64,000 bases of DNA from an uncultured Micromonospora sp. (GTDB taxonomy: Bacteria; Actinomycetota; Actinomycetes; Mycobacteriales; Micromonosporaceae): NCBI GenBank assembly GCA_937951935.1, contig CALGAM010000070.1, forward strand, positions 27,183 to 91,182, read 5' to 3'. Every line of letters begins with the position of its first letter. The first letter of the stretch is position 1. Both the position numbers and the translations under genes were made by a program. This document shows positions 25,445-35,100 of the stretch, piece by piece. The notes under the pieces were generated by a model that worked only from the letters and a program-made list of their open reading frames with translations, made no database searches and had not been told where the DNA came from.

Positions 25445-26920
25445 TCAGCGGCGCAGGTCGCCGAAGTACTGGCCGTGGAAGTCGTTCGGGATGTGGTGCG
25501 GGACGCTGGCCCGGCCCAGCTCGACGAACGACTGCCCGTCCAGGACCAGGAGGAACGACCGGTTGGTCTTGGCGTCGAGTACGCCCGAGAGCACGACCCC
25601 GTCGTCCTCGGCGGTGGCGCCGGGCCGGGGCACGAACACGGGCTCGCCCGGGAACGTGCCCTTCTCGTACCAGGTGAGGTGGGTGCCGGCCTGGATGTCG
25701 AGCTTGAGGAGCCGGTTCATGGCCTTCAGGCTGCGGGGCGAGTGCCCGAGCCCGTAGATGTACCGGTACGCCTTCGTGCTGTGCGCGCGGTAGTTGATCC
25801 GCGGCATCTCGACACCCGCGTCGGCCAGTTGCTCGTAGTCGACCCGGGCCGGGCTCGCCATGGTCGCGTGCGCGGACATCGGCAACCGGTACCGGCGCAC
25901 CGCGTACCCGTAGCGCTCCAGGTCGAACTGGTCCTCGCTGGGCGGTAGCCCGAGCACCGTCTCGTACGGCGTGTGGGTGGCGGCGACGTCGACCAGGATG
26001 TCGCCGCCGATCTCGGCCGCGTTCACGTGGTGGAAGGCGAAGAACGCCTCCGACTCGAAGACCTTCGCGACCGTGCCGTCGCGCTTGTCCAGCACCAGGA
26101 ACCGCGCTCCGCGCTCCGGCTCCCACCGGAAGCACTCCAGGAACGGCTTGTCCGCCTGCCGGAACAGTTCGGTGTCGATGACGACCGGGAACTCCACCAG
26201 CACGATGTAGTGCTCGGTGTTGGCGAAGCTGTGCATGTAGCAGGGTTCGTCAACCTGGATCCGCCCGATGAGCCGCTGCACCGCCCGGTCCTCGGGGACA
26301 TAGAAGACCTGGTAGACGTTGCGGTCTCCCATCGCGGTGGTGTAGTTGATCAGCGCCCGCATGCCGAAGTCGAAGTGCGGGTGGGGGGTGGAGGTCTCGC
26401 CCACGACGGCGTCCTCGAAGGCGAACTCACCCCGCGTGTCGAGAGTCTTCGGGTCGAACTCGACCATCAGCGGCTGCTCGGCGAAGGCCAGGAAGCGTCC
26501 GGCGATCCGGGCCACGTTGACGTTGACGTTGTCGGTGATGTTCGGGGAGTACTCGCTGAAGTGCCGGCCGAACAACTGCTTGCACGGGTCCAGGCCGAAC
26601 TGCTTGCCGTACAGCCGGCCGCGCTCGACCCCCTCCCGGTAGGCGGTGGTGCGCAGGTACTTGTTGGCGTACGCCACCCGGCCGTTGGTGAAGGAGAAGG
26701 CGTGCAACATGGCCAGGCCGTTGAACCAGTGGGTGAGCCGGTAGTCGCCCACCTCGAACTTGGCCGGGCCGTTGCGGATCAACGTACCGGACAGCCACTC
26801 GGGGATGCGGCCGGTGACGGGCAGGTCGTCCACGCTGACCTCGCTGGTCAGGGTGGTGAAGCCGGGAAAGTCCGGCAGCGGTGGTGGCTGGGCGATGGTG
26901 GTGCGTTCGGTGCTGGTCAT
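25445..26920 (-). CDS. Carotenoid cleavage dioxygenase family (RPE65/ACO/LSD-like) oxygenase
   Basis: 491-aa non-haem iron dioxygenase of the carotenoid-oxygenase family. The four expected iron-binding histidines are present: H180 (TPHPHF), H230 (YMHSFA), H297 (FAFHHVNA) and H482 (NDFHGQ). Members cleave a C=C bond in carotenoids, apocarotenoids or stilbene-type compounds with O2, giving aldehydes or ketones. ATG 26920 is chosen with GGGAGG 5 nt upstream; ATG 26932 lacks a ribosome site. It follows the P450 by 87 nt on the same strand. Its substrate is unknown; a polyene made by the synthase is the attractive candidate. Confidence 0.9.
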   Translation of the reverse strand: MTSTERTTIAQPPPLPDFPGFTTLTSEVSVDDLPVTGRIPEWLSGTLIRNGPAKFEVGDYRLTHWFNGLAMLHAFSFTNGRVAYANKYLRTTAYREGVERGRLYGKQFGLDPCKQLFGRHFSEYSPNITDNVNVNVARIAGRFLAFAEQPLMVEFDPKTLDTRGEFAFEDAVVGETSTPHPHFDFGMRALINYTTAMGDRNVYQVFYVPEDRAVQRLIGRIQVDEPCYMHSFANTEHYIVLVEFPVVIDTELFRQADKPFLECFRWEPERGARFLVLDKRDGTVAKVFESEAFFAFHHVNAAEIGGDILVDVAATHTPYETVLGLPPSEDQFDLERYGYAVRRYRLPMSAHATMASPARVDYEQLADAGVEMPRINYRAHSTKAYRYIYGLGHSPRSLKAMNRLLKLDIQAGTHLTWYEKGTFPGEPVFVPRPGATAEDDGVVLSGVLDAKTNRSFLLVLDGQSFVELGRASVPHHIPNDFHGQYFGDLRR

Positions 26921-27007
26921 GCTGCCTCCCATCGGGTCGTGGAAAGGACGAGAAGAAAGCTGTTCCGGAGGGGTGGTGCCGGCTGGGTGGAGGGGAGAGG
27001 GGTGGTG

Positions 27008-28237
27008 CTATCCGAAGTGGAGGGGAAGCTTGTGCGGGCCGCGGAACGTCGGCGTGGCGGCCCGCTCCACCTTGTCCAGGTCCACCCGCGGATTGCGGAT
27101 GCGCTCCACGAACCGCGTGATGGCCACCTCGTTGACAAGCTGGCCGAGCTGCCCACCGAGGCAGTAGTGGATGCCGTGACCCAGCGACAGGTTCTGCGTC
27201 TTGGGTCGGTCCGGGTCCAGCACGTCCGGGTCGGGGAACGCCGCCGGATCGCGGTGCGCGGCTCCCATCCAGACGAAGATCTCCTGGCCCGGCTCGATAC
27301 GCTGCCCACCCAGCTCGACCGGTTCCCGCGCACGCCGCTTGGTGAGCTGGACCGAGCTGTCGTAACGCATGAACTCGGGGGTTGCCGCCGGCACCGCCGA
27401 GGGATCGGCGACCATCCGCCGGTGTACCTCGGGGAAGGCCATCAGGGCCAGGATGGTGTTGCCGATCTGGTGTGCGGTCGTGGTCTGCCCGGCGGTGAGC
27501 ATGAAGATGAGGTTGCCGAGCAGCTCCTCCTCGCTCTCCCAGGCGTTCTCGCCCCAGCTGTCGGCCAGCGCCTGCATCAGGTCGTCGGTGCGCTGGTCGC
27601 GCCGCTTGGCGAGCTGCGCCCGGAAGTAGTCCATGTACTTGCTGATGTTGCCCAGGTGGTAGTCCGGGTTCTGCTTGCTCAGCGGCCCCCCGTCGACGAC
27701 CAGTCCCCAACTGAGAATCCGCCGCCAGATGATGGGCTGGTCCTCGAACGGTACGCCCAGCACACTCGAGACGATGGCGCCGGGCAACGCGAGGGCGAAG
27801 TCGCCCATCGCCTCCATCTCGCCCCTGTCCACCACCCGGTCGAGCAGGCGGTCGGCGGCCCGCTCGACGTGGGCGCGCATCTGCTCGACCGCGCGGGGCA
27901 GGAAGGGCTTGGAGAGCAGCTTGCGGATCACGGTGTGGCGGGGCGGGTCGAGCACGAACACCTGGTTGCTCAGCGCGCCCAGGGGTTTCGCGTGCTCCGG
28001 GGGGTGCCCGTGTGGGTCCCACTGGGGTCGGCGCGCGGACAACCGCCGGTCGGTGAGGGCCGCCAGCGCGGGTTCGAACCCGGTGATCATCCACGCGCCG
28101 TTCTCGCCGCCGCGCTCGTCCCAGTAGACGGGGCTGATCTCCCTGATCGACCGGTACAGCGGATACGGGTCGGCGATGTACTCGGGCCGGTAGATGTCGG
28201 CCATGCTTGGCCGGACAGCAGCGTGGTTCGCCGTCAT
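27008..28237 (-). CDS. Cytochrome P450 (class I type, 409 aa)
   Basis: Soluble bacterial P450. I-helix is AGQTTT, K-helix ExxR is EFMR, and the haem ligand is about Cys359 in LGHGIHYCLGG. The usual Phe seven residues before the Cys (FGxGxHxC) is Leu, and the A-R following CLG is replaced by Q-L-G-Q; the ligand itself is intact. The ATG overlaps the stop of the KR/DH gene (ATGA), so expression is coupled. It acts late on the polyketide chain by position, with hydroxylation or epoxidation inferred. No ferredoxin gene is adjacent. Confidence 0.88.
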   Translation of the reverse strand: MTANHAAVRPSMADIYRPEYIADPYPLYRSIREISPVYWDERGGENGAWMITGFEPALAALTDRRLSARRPQWDPHGHPPEHAKPLGALSNQVFVLDPPRHTVIRKLLSKPFLPRAVEQMRAHVERAADRLLDRVVDRGEMEAMGDFALALPGAIVSSVLGVPFEDQPIIWRRILSWGLVVDGGPLSKQNPDYHLGNISKYMDYFRAQLAKRRDQRTDDLMQALADSWGENAWESEEELLGNLIFMLTAGQTTTAHQIGNTILALMAFPEVHRRMVADPSAVPAATPEFMRYDSSVQLTKRRAREPVELGGQRIEPGQEIFVWMGAAHRDPAAFPDPDVLDPDRPKTQNLSLGHGIHYCLGGQLGQLVNEVAITRFVERIRNPRVDLDKVERAATPTFRGPHKLPLHFG

Positions 28238-30606
28238 GTGTGCACTCCTTGCTCTCGGCCGGAGCCTCTGCCCACGGTCAGGTCCAGCACCAGATCACCG
28301 GTGGACGGATCGGTGGCCCGCCAGCGTCCGGTCCCCGGGTCCCCGGTGATCCGGAGGAGGGTCGGGCGCTCCGTGTCGTGCACCGTGATCCGGTCCAACG
28401 CGAGGTAGCCGTCGTTGTCGGTGCCCGCCATCCGCACCACGTTCTCCAGCGCCGCGACCGGGATCCGCGTCCGGGGAACGTCCGGCAGCACCCACAGGTC
28501 CTCGGCCGGCACCGCGCGTACCTCGGCGGTGTGCCGGTTGCCGCCGTCGATCCGCCACCGGCACACCGGTACCACCCGCCCCCGCCAACCGAGTCGCACC
28601 GGGCGGGTCGCCGGGAGTGCGAGCGGGCCGGTCGCGGTGTGCGGGGTCGGCGCCGCGCCGTCGCCCGGCGCCACCACGACACGTAACCGGGCGACCTCGG
28701 CGTCGTCGGCCGGGTCCCGGTAGGTCACCCGGGCGACCCTGGTCGTTCCGTCGAGCCCGACGACGACACCGCGGTGCAGGTCGAGGGTTCCGTCCCGCAG
28801 GGCAAGCCTGGGAAGCGCGATCACGAGTTCCCTGACGTCCCCGGTCGCGAGGTCCGTGACGTCGTCCGGAAGCACCCACTCCACCGCGCGCAGCGCGTTC
28901 TCGACGAGCAGGCTGACCGGTACGGCGGGTACGCCGTCGACGACGAAGTCGTCCAACACCGGAGCAGACGCCCGGTCGAACCGCACCACCGCCGACATCC
29001 GTTCGGCGGGCCGGTAGCGCAGCACGGTGCCCAGATGGGTGATCCGGGGCAGCACCTGGTCCAGCCCGGGCATCTCCGGTGCGGACGGAAAGCCCACGGC
29101 CTGCGTCGGGCTCAACGCGCGGCCGAGCCGGCCCACGAAGCCGACCTCACCACCGGTCCCGGCGCGCAGCTCGGCCAGCCAGTGCCCGACCCCCTCGTCG
29201 GCGTCGAGTGCGGACATGTAGCGCAGGCTCGCCTCGAAGTTGGAGACCATGCCGATCCGGTCCCAGGTGGGCCAGGCCAGCGTCATGACCGGAAACGGCA
29301 CCTGGCGGTCCGCCCACAGCCCGAGCCGGGCGAGCCCGTCGTTGGCCGCCGCGTAGTCCAGTTGGCCCACCATCCCGCCCAGGCGACCGGTCAGCGATCC
29401 CACGTTGCAGAAGAACCTGAGCGGGCGGGTGCGGACCTGCGCGAACAGGTTGGCAAATCCGTCGATCTTGACGCGTACGGTCTGCAGCACGTCCTCGTCG
29501 GACTTCTTCGGCAGCCGTGCGGGCCGGTCCACCCCGGCGTTGTGCACGACACCGGTGAGCTGGTCCCCGTACCGGTCCAGCAGCGCGGCCACCTGCACCG
29601 GGTCTGTGAAGTCGCAGCGGACGTACTCGATGTCCAACCCCGCGCGGCGTGCCTCGTCGAGGTTGCCGCCCAGTTCGCGGCGCCGGCGGACGCGATCGAT
29701 CTCCGTGCGCACCACGGCGAGCTCACGGCGGTCTCCGGCGAGCCACATCCGTCGCTGGTACTCCCGGAACGCCGCCTCGTCCAGACCGGCCCACGGTTCG
29801 CTGCCGTCGGGGGGTGCGTCGCGGCCGGTCACCACGACGCGGCAGCCGCGTGCGGCCAGTGACCGGGCAAGACGGAAACCGATGCCGCGGCCGCCGCCCG
29901 AGACCAGCACCAGGTCGCCGCGGCCGAGCGGCAGCCGGGGCGGGGGCACCGGCTCGGCCTCGGGACGCAGGGTCAGCCGCACCCCGTCGGCGTATCCGAC
30001 CTCGAACAGGCCCCAGCGGTACAACTCCCGGGTGAGCAGGGCCGGAAGCGTCGACACCGCGTGGGGATCGACATCGATGACCCGGATGTTGCAGTTGGGA
30101 ATCTCCCGGTGCAGCGTCTTGGCCAGTCCGGCCCAGATGCCGCCCAGGGGCTGTGCGATCGGCGTGTCCTGCTGATAGCCCATGCCACCGCCCAGGTAGG
30201 TGACGGCGACGTAGCAGAGCCGGTCGGCGGCGTCCTCCTGGGCCCAACGGGAGTAGCAGGCGCGGATGGCCCCGACCGAGCGGAGCAGCGCGGACCGGTA
30301 GGCACCCGGCTCGCCACCGTACGGTCCGGTGACCGTGAGGTCGACCAGCCCGTCGGGAACCTCGTCGATTCCCTCGTCGGCGAGCCGGGCCTCGGCACCG
30401 GCGTCGCGCAGGTGGGCAACCACCCGCGCGGCGACCACGGGGTCGCCGCCGAACACGGCGATCCGCCTGCCGCGCAGGTGTGGGGACGGCTCGCCGGGCA
30501 GGGCCGGCGCGGGCGCGAGCCGCCAGCGGAACCGGGTCACCGGGTGCGCCGGCGGCTCGCTCCGGCGTTCCGTGGCCGGCGCCGGCACGGTCAGCACGTC
30601 GGTCAT
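28234..30606 (-). CDS. PKS reductive subunit: ketoreductase plus degenerate hot-dog dehydratase
   Basis: 790-aa protein with no KS, AT or ACP. Residues about 48-215 are the structural KR half. About 230-480 is the catalytic KR with GGGRGIG and the Lys380, Ser404, Tyr418, Asn422 tetrad intact. About 546-790 is a dehydratase-type double hot-dog: the signature keeps G and P (DGVPAVP) but the catalytic His is Phe554 (LDDFVV). It therefore probably supplies ketoreduction and a non-catalytic or structural DH half to the 2011-aa synthase. Coupled by ATGA overlaps to both neighbouring P450 genes. Confidence 0.85.
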   Translation of the reverse strand: MTDVLTVPAPATERRSEPPAHPVTRFRWRLAPAPALPGEPSPHLRGRRIAVFGGDPVVAARVVAHLRDAGAEARLADEGIDEVPDGLVDLTVTGPYGGEPGAYRSALLRSVGAIRACYSRWAQEDAADRLCYVAVTYLGGGMGYQQDTPIAQPLGGIWAGLAKTLHREIPNCNIRVIDVDPHAVSTLPALLTRELYRWGLFEVGYADGVRLTLRPEAEPVPPPRLPLGRGDLVLVSGGGRGIGFRLARSLAARGCRVVVTGRDAPPDGSEPWAGLDEAAFREYQRRMWLAGDRRELAVVRTEIDRVRRRRELGGNLDEARRAGLDIEYVRCDFTDPVQVAALLDRYGDQLTGVVHNAGVDRPARLPKKSDEDVLQTVRVKIDGFANLFAQVRTRPLRFFCNVGSLTGRLGGMVGQLDYAAANDGLARLGLWADRQVPFPVMTLAWPTWDRIGMVSNFEASLRYMSALDADEGVGHWLAELRAGTGGEVGFVGRLGRALSPTQAVGFPSAPEMPGLDQVLPRITHLGTVLRYRPAERMSAVVRFDRASAPVLDDFVVDGVPAVPVSLLVENALRAVEWVLPDDVTDLATGDVRELVIALPRLALRDGTLDLHRGVVVGLDGTTRVARVTYRDPADDAEVARLRVVVAPGDGAAPTPHTATGPLALPATRPVRLGWRGRVVPVCRWRIDGGNRHTAEVRAVPAEDLWVLPDVPRTRIPVAALENVVRMAGTDNDGYLALDRITVHDTERPTLLRITGDPGTGRWRATDPSTGDLVLDLTVGRGSGREQGVHT

Positions 30607-32090
30607 GACCGGGACGCCAGTTCCTCGGCGGGCTGGGTCTGCTCGACCGGCGAGATCTTCATGAACACCTTCGGCTGCGGTCGCAGCGACACCAGCGCGG
30701 CCGGGTGGACCGGGTGCGACGCCACGAGGCTGAGCCGGTACCGCTGGCAGATCATCGCCACGGCGAGCTGGATCTCCAGCAGCGCGAGGTCCATGCCGAT
30801 GCACTTGCGGGCCCCGCCACCGAACGGGAAGTACGCGTAGCGGTCGCGCCCCTTGTGCGCCGGGCAGAACCGCTCGGGGTCGAACGCCTCCGGGTTCTCC
30901 CACGTCGCGTCGTTGTGGTGCGCGGCGTACGGGGTGACGAGGATCGTGCTGCCGGCCGGGATGTGGTACCCCCCGATGACGTCGTCCTGCACCGCGTCCC
31001 GCGGGAACAGCCAGATCGGCGGATACATCCGCAGCGACTCGTCGACGACCTGCCGCAGGTACGGCATGTTGTCCAGGTCGGCGACGGTCGGCACCCGCCC
31101 GCCGAGCACCCTGGCGAGCTCCTCGTCGAGGTTGCGACGCACGTCGGCGTGTTGCGCGATGGCGTACAGCGTCCAGGTGAGCGCGCACCCCGTGGTCTCG
31201 TGACCGGCGAGGAACAGGGTCTTCAGCTCGGCCCGGATCTCCCGCTGCGTCCAGGGCTTGCCGGTGACCGGATTCGTCGAGGCCAGCAGCGCGGACACCA
31301 CGCTGTCGGGGCTGCCCTTGCCGGCACGGTGCAGGTCGATGATCTCGTCCATCACGCCGTTGAGGACGTTCTGGTACCGGCGGAGCTGGCGCTGGTACCG
31401 GGTCGGGATCCACCGCGGCAGCATCTGCTCGATCTCGCCGGTGATGATCATCGCCTTGAGCGAGAACCTCACCACCGGCAGCAGCCGGTCGGCGTAGTCA
31501 CGCAGGTCGACACCGTAGAGCAGACGGCCGAGCACCCCCATGGCCAGCCGCATGAGATCGTCGGTGATGTCGATCGGCTGGCCGGTACGCGCCGGCTCCT
31601 CCCAGCTCCGCAGCAGATCCGAGACGGTGTCGGTGATCACCGGTCCACCGGCGCGCAGCCGCTGCCGGTGGAAGAACGGCTGACTGACCGCACGGCGAGC
31701 GCGCCACTCCGCACCGTCGGTGGTGAGCATGCCGCGGCCGAAGAACAGGTTGAAGCCGCGGTAGAACCTCCCGCGCACGTAGTTGTGCGGGTTGTTCTGC
31801 AACACGTGCTTGACGTACTCCGGCCCGGTGACCTGGTGGACCAGGTACGGGCCCATCTTCATCCGGACGATGCCGCCGTACCGGCGCTGCATCTCGGTCA
31901 GCAGTCTCAGGGTGTCCTTCTTGAACTCACTGAGGGCGCCGAACAACACCCCGCCGGTCGGGCCGGGTGCCGTCCTGCCCCGGCCGGCCTCCGCGGTCGC
32001 CGTGGCGGCACGGCCGGTACCGGCCGCGGTCATGCCCTCACCGTCGCGGTCCTCCGGCGCGGTGCCGAAGGCGCTGTTGTCGATGGCCAC
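30603..32090 (-). CDS. Cytochrome P450 (CYP102/CYP4-like, 495 aa)
   Basis: Long bacterial P450 resembling fatty-acid hydroxylases. A 45-residue Gly/Ala-rich N-terminal extension precedes the fold. Motifs are AGHETTG (I helix), ESLR (K helix), NPEAFDPERF and the haem loop FPFGGGARKCIG with Cys about 430. GTG start after AGGGAGAG. It lies 31 nt after the 2011-aa synthase gene, and its stop overlaps the KR/DH gene by ATGA. It probably oxidises the acyl chain. I see no reductase domain in the protein or nearby. Confidence 0.87.
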   Translation of the reverse strand: MAIDNSAFGTAPEDRDGEGMTAAGTGRAATATAEAGRGRTAPGPTGGVLFGALSEFKKDTLRLLTEMQRRYGGIVRMKMGPYLVHQVTGPEYVKHVLQNNPHNYVRGRFYRGFNLFFGRGMLTTDGAEWRARRAVSQPFFHRQRLRAGGPVITDTVSDLLRSWEEPARTGQPIDITDDLMRLAMGVLGRLLYGVDLRDYADRLLPVVRFSLKAMIITGEIEQMLPRWIPTRYQRQLRRYQNVLNGVMDEIIDLHRAGKGSPDSVVSALLASTNPVTGKPWTQREIRAELKTLFLAGHETTGCALTWTLYAIAQHADVRRNLDEELARVLGGRVPTVADLDNMPYLRQVVDESLRMYPPIWLFPRDAVQDDVIGGYHIPAGSTILVTPYAAHHNDATWENPEAFDPERFCPAHKGRDRYAYFPFGGGARKCIGMDLALLEIQLAVAMICQRYRLSLVASHPVHPAALVSLRPQPKVFMKISPVEQTQPAEELASRS

Positions 32091-32121
32091 GAGTCTCTCC
32101 CTTCGCCGTCAGCGGCCCCGG

Positions 32122-35100
32122 TCAGTCCACCGGCACGCGGTTGTTTCCGGGCCGCGCCGCCTCGGGCGGGACGAACGCGCCGGTGTGTACGTCGACATAG
32201 CCGAGCACCGTGGCCCGGATGTCCTTCATCTGCGCGATCACCCGGCCGTCCCGGGTGGCCGCCACGAACCGGTTGGTCGGTCGGGGACCGGTCATGCCGA
32301 ACCCGCGCGGGGTGACGTACAGTTCCAGCCCGCCGTACCGCTGGGCGAGCTGCCGGTCGTTGGCCTGCTCGTACAGATCCACCCGTCGGATCGACAGCGG
32401 CGCCGCGACGGGTACCAGATGCCCGTCGACCAGGCTGAGCACCCCGGTCCGGGCGAGCGCGTCGAGCAGGATCACCGGCATGTGGAACCGCGACCAGTAC
32501 TCCTCGTCGGCCGGCAGGTTGGGCTGGTACCACGCCCGCTGACCACGCGGGTGCAACCGGGTCTGTGTGGTGGCCTCGAACGGTCCGGTGAGTCGGACCG
32601 GCGCGGACGGGACGTGGTACGGATCCGGTACCGACACCTCGCCGCCCGGCTCCCAGGCCTCCCACCGGGGCGCGGCCGGCGGCTCGGCGTGCAGCAGGAC
32701 CCTGACCGTGAAGTGCGGCCGGTCCCTGACCAGCATCACCCCGGTCGGTGACACCACGTCGCCGGTGATCCGGACCTCGACCGTCGTCACCTCGCCCGCG
32801 CCCGGCAGCACCCGCGCGGTGATCCGTCGGGGCGGCGCCGCGACTCCGGGGTAGACGCGCAGGAAGTGGTGGAACTCCAGATCCTCGAACGCGATCACCT
32901 GGGCGTCCCGGACCAGGAACCGGGCTGCCTCGGCGGCGATCTCCGTGACGAACGTGCCGGGCAGCGTCGGCTGCTCCCGCACCAGGTGATGGGCGAGGTA
33001 GCCGTCGGAGCCCAGGTCGAACGGGCACTCGAAGACCGCCACGCCGGGCTCCTGGGAGACCAGGTGCCGCAGGTAGAACCCGGGCAGCGCGCGGTCGCGT
33101 TGCTGCTCCAGGTAGCCGGGGTAGAACCGGGCGATCGTCGCCCGCTCCGCGTCACCGATGTGCACGCTCGACGGCGCCCGGTTGGCGGCGTGCAGCTCCC
33201 GCATGAAGTGGTGGATGCCCTCGTCGATCGCCATGTGGCTGTACGAGCCGGCGCGCTTGAAGTACGACCTCGTCAGCTCGTTGGCGCCCATGCCGACGCC
33301 CTCCCAGAGGGTCCAGCCGATGGTGAACTCCGTGCCGTCGCCGGGCTGTGCCGCCGCGTACGTCGCCGCGCTGGCCAGGAAGTCGTTGCCGGCCGCGTAG
33401 TCCGGCTCGCCGACCTGGCCGAAGTAGCCCAGCAGGGATCCGAAGTTGCACCACAGCCGTGGTGGGTTGGCCGCGAAGGCGCGCTTGAGATTGCGGTACC
33501 CGGTCAGTTTGATGCCGCGTATCGCGGTGAACTCGCCGAAGTCCTTGTCCCGGATGCTGGCCGACCGGTTGCGGCCCGGGGCGTTGACGAGGAGGTCGAC
33601 GCGCCCGTGGCTGGCCAGGACCCGGGCCACGGTGGCCTCGACGGCCTGTCCGTCGAGCACGTCGCACGGCAGGTAGACGACCCGTCCGGCGCCGCAGTGC
33701 GCGGCCATCTCCGCGATGTTGCGCGCCGCGGTGCGGGCGTCCACCATCCGGTCGAACTCCCGGTTGGCCTGCGCCACGGTCCCACCGGACCGCGTGCGCC
33801 TGCGGATGTAGTCCTTGCGGGTGGCGGCGAACTCCTCGTCGCTGCCGCGCAACGCCTCCGGCGGCAGGTCGTCGATCCGGTTGCTGCCGGCCAGGTAGAT
33901 GGTCGGTCGGAAGTGCCGGGCGACCGCCTTGAGGATCTCCGCGGTGATTCCCCGGGCACCGCCGAACGCCAGGACCACGGAGTCCGGGCCGAGCTGCGCC
34001 GGCACCTCGCCGTCGAGCGCGGCCTCCTCCTCGGTCAGCTCGTATCCCAGTCGCCGCCCGTCCTGGTCGAAGACGATGGGATACGTGCGGAACGCCGCGC
34101 TTTCCCGCTCGGCGGTGCGCACCGCGCGGTCCAGGTGGCGGGAGTTGGTGAACAGCCCGAAGGTCAGGCACGACGACAGCTCCAGGCTCGCGCATTTGAT
34201 CAGGCCGGAGAACAGCCCGGTGAACGGGTGCGGGGTACCGTTCGGCAGCGCGTCGAGCAGCACCGTGACGAAGGTGGCGCCCTCGGCGGCGAGATCGTCG
34301 TATGCCGTCTTGACGGCGAGGAACGTCGCGTCGTGCAGCGCGATCAGCGACTCCGCGCCGCCGGTCAGGCAGCCCGGCAGCGGGGCCGAGCGGCCCAGGT
34401 CGGCCACCACCCGCAGGTGCCGTACCGGCGTCCGACGTCCGGCCAGCGCCGCCTGCACCGCCGCCGGGGTCACCTCGGGCAGGTACCGCCAGCCGGGCCG
34501 GTCGGTGGTCGGCGGGACGGTGGACAGCACGACCGCGTCCGGCGGCAGGGCACCCAGCTCGGGGCCGAGATCGGGCAGGTCGGTCAGCACGACGACGCCC
34601 GGGGGCAGGAACGCCACGGCGTCCCGTACCTGGTAGCTGTCGATCTCGCGTAGGCGCGGCACGTACCGGCGGACCTGCGTCGGCCGGTCGGGTGCGTATC
34701 GGGTCGCGTCGCCGAACGACGCGGGCAGCACCTCCGGCGTGCTCGTGGCGAGAGCACCGGTGACCGTGAGCGACAGCCGTACCGTGGTCGCCTCGTCACC
34801 CTCGCCACAGGCGACGGTGACCCGGCCCGCCGGGCGGTGGAGGGCGCGGAGCACCGCGAGCGCGCCCGACGCGCCGAGGTATCGCGCGTTGTCGGGGGCG
34901 AGGACACCGCACTCGATCCGGTCGGCGGCAGCGGCCCGGATGGCCGGGTCGGGTCCGGCGTCGGCGTCCGGACGAGAGCCGACGGACAGGTCGTCCACGT
35001 ACCCGAGCACGGTCAGGCCCGCCTGCTCGGCGAGCCGGTCCGTGGTGAGCGCGAACATGACCGCGCCCTCGGCCAGCTCGTCCACCCCCGGCCCGAGCAG

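Noticed and set aside
25973..28408. Plus-strand ORF of 811 aa opposite the oxygenase/P450 genes
   Set aside because: It lies antisense to genes with intact catalytic motifs and has an Asp/Val/Arg-rich low-complexity composition with no recognisable domain.
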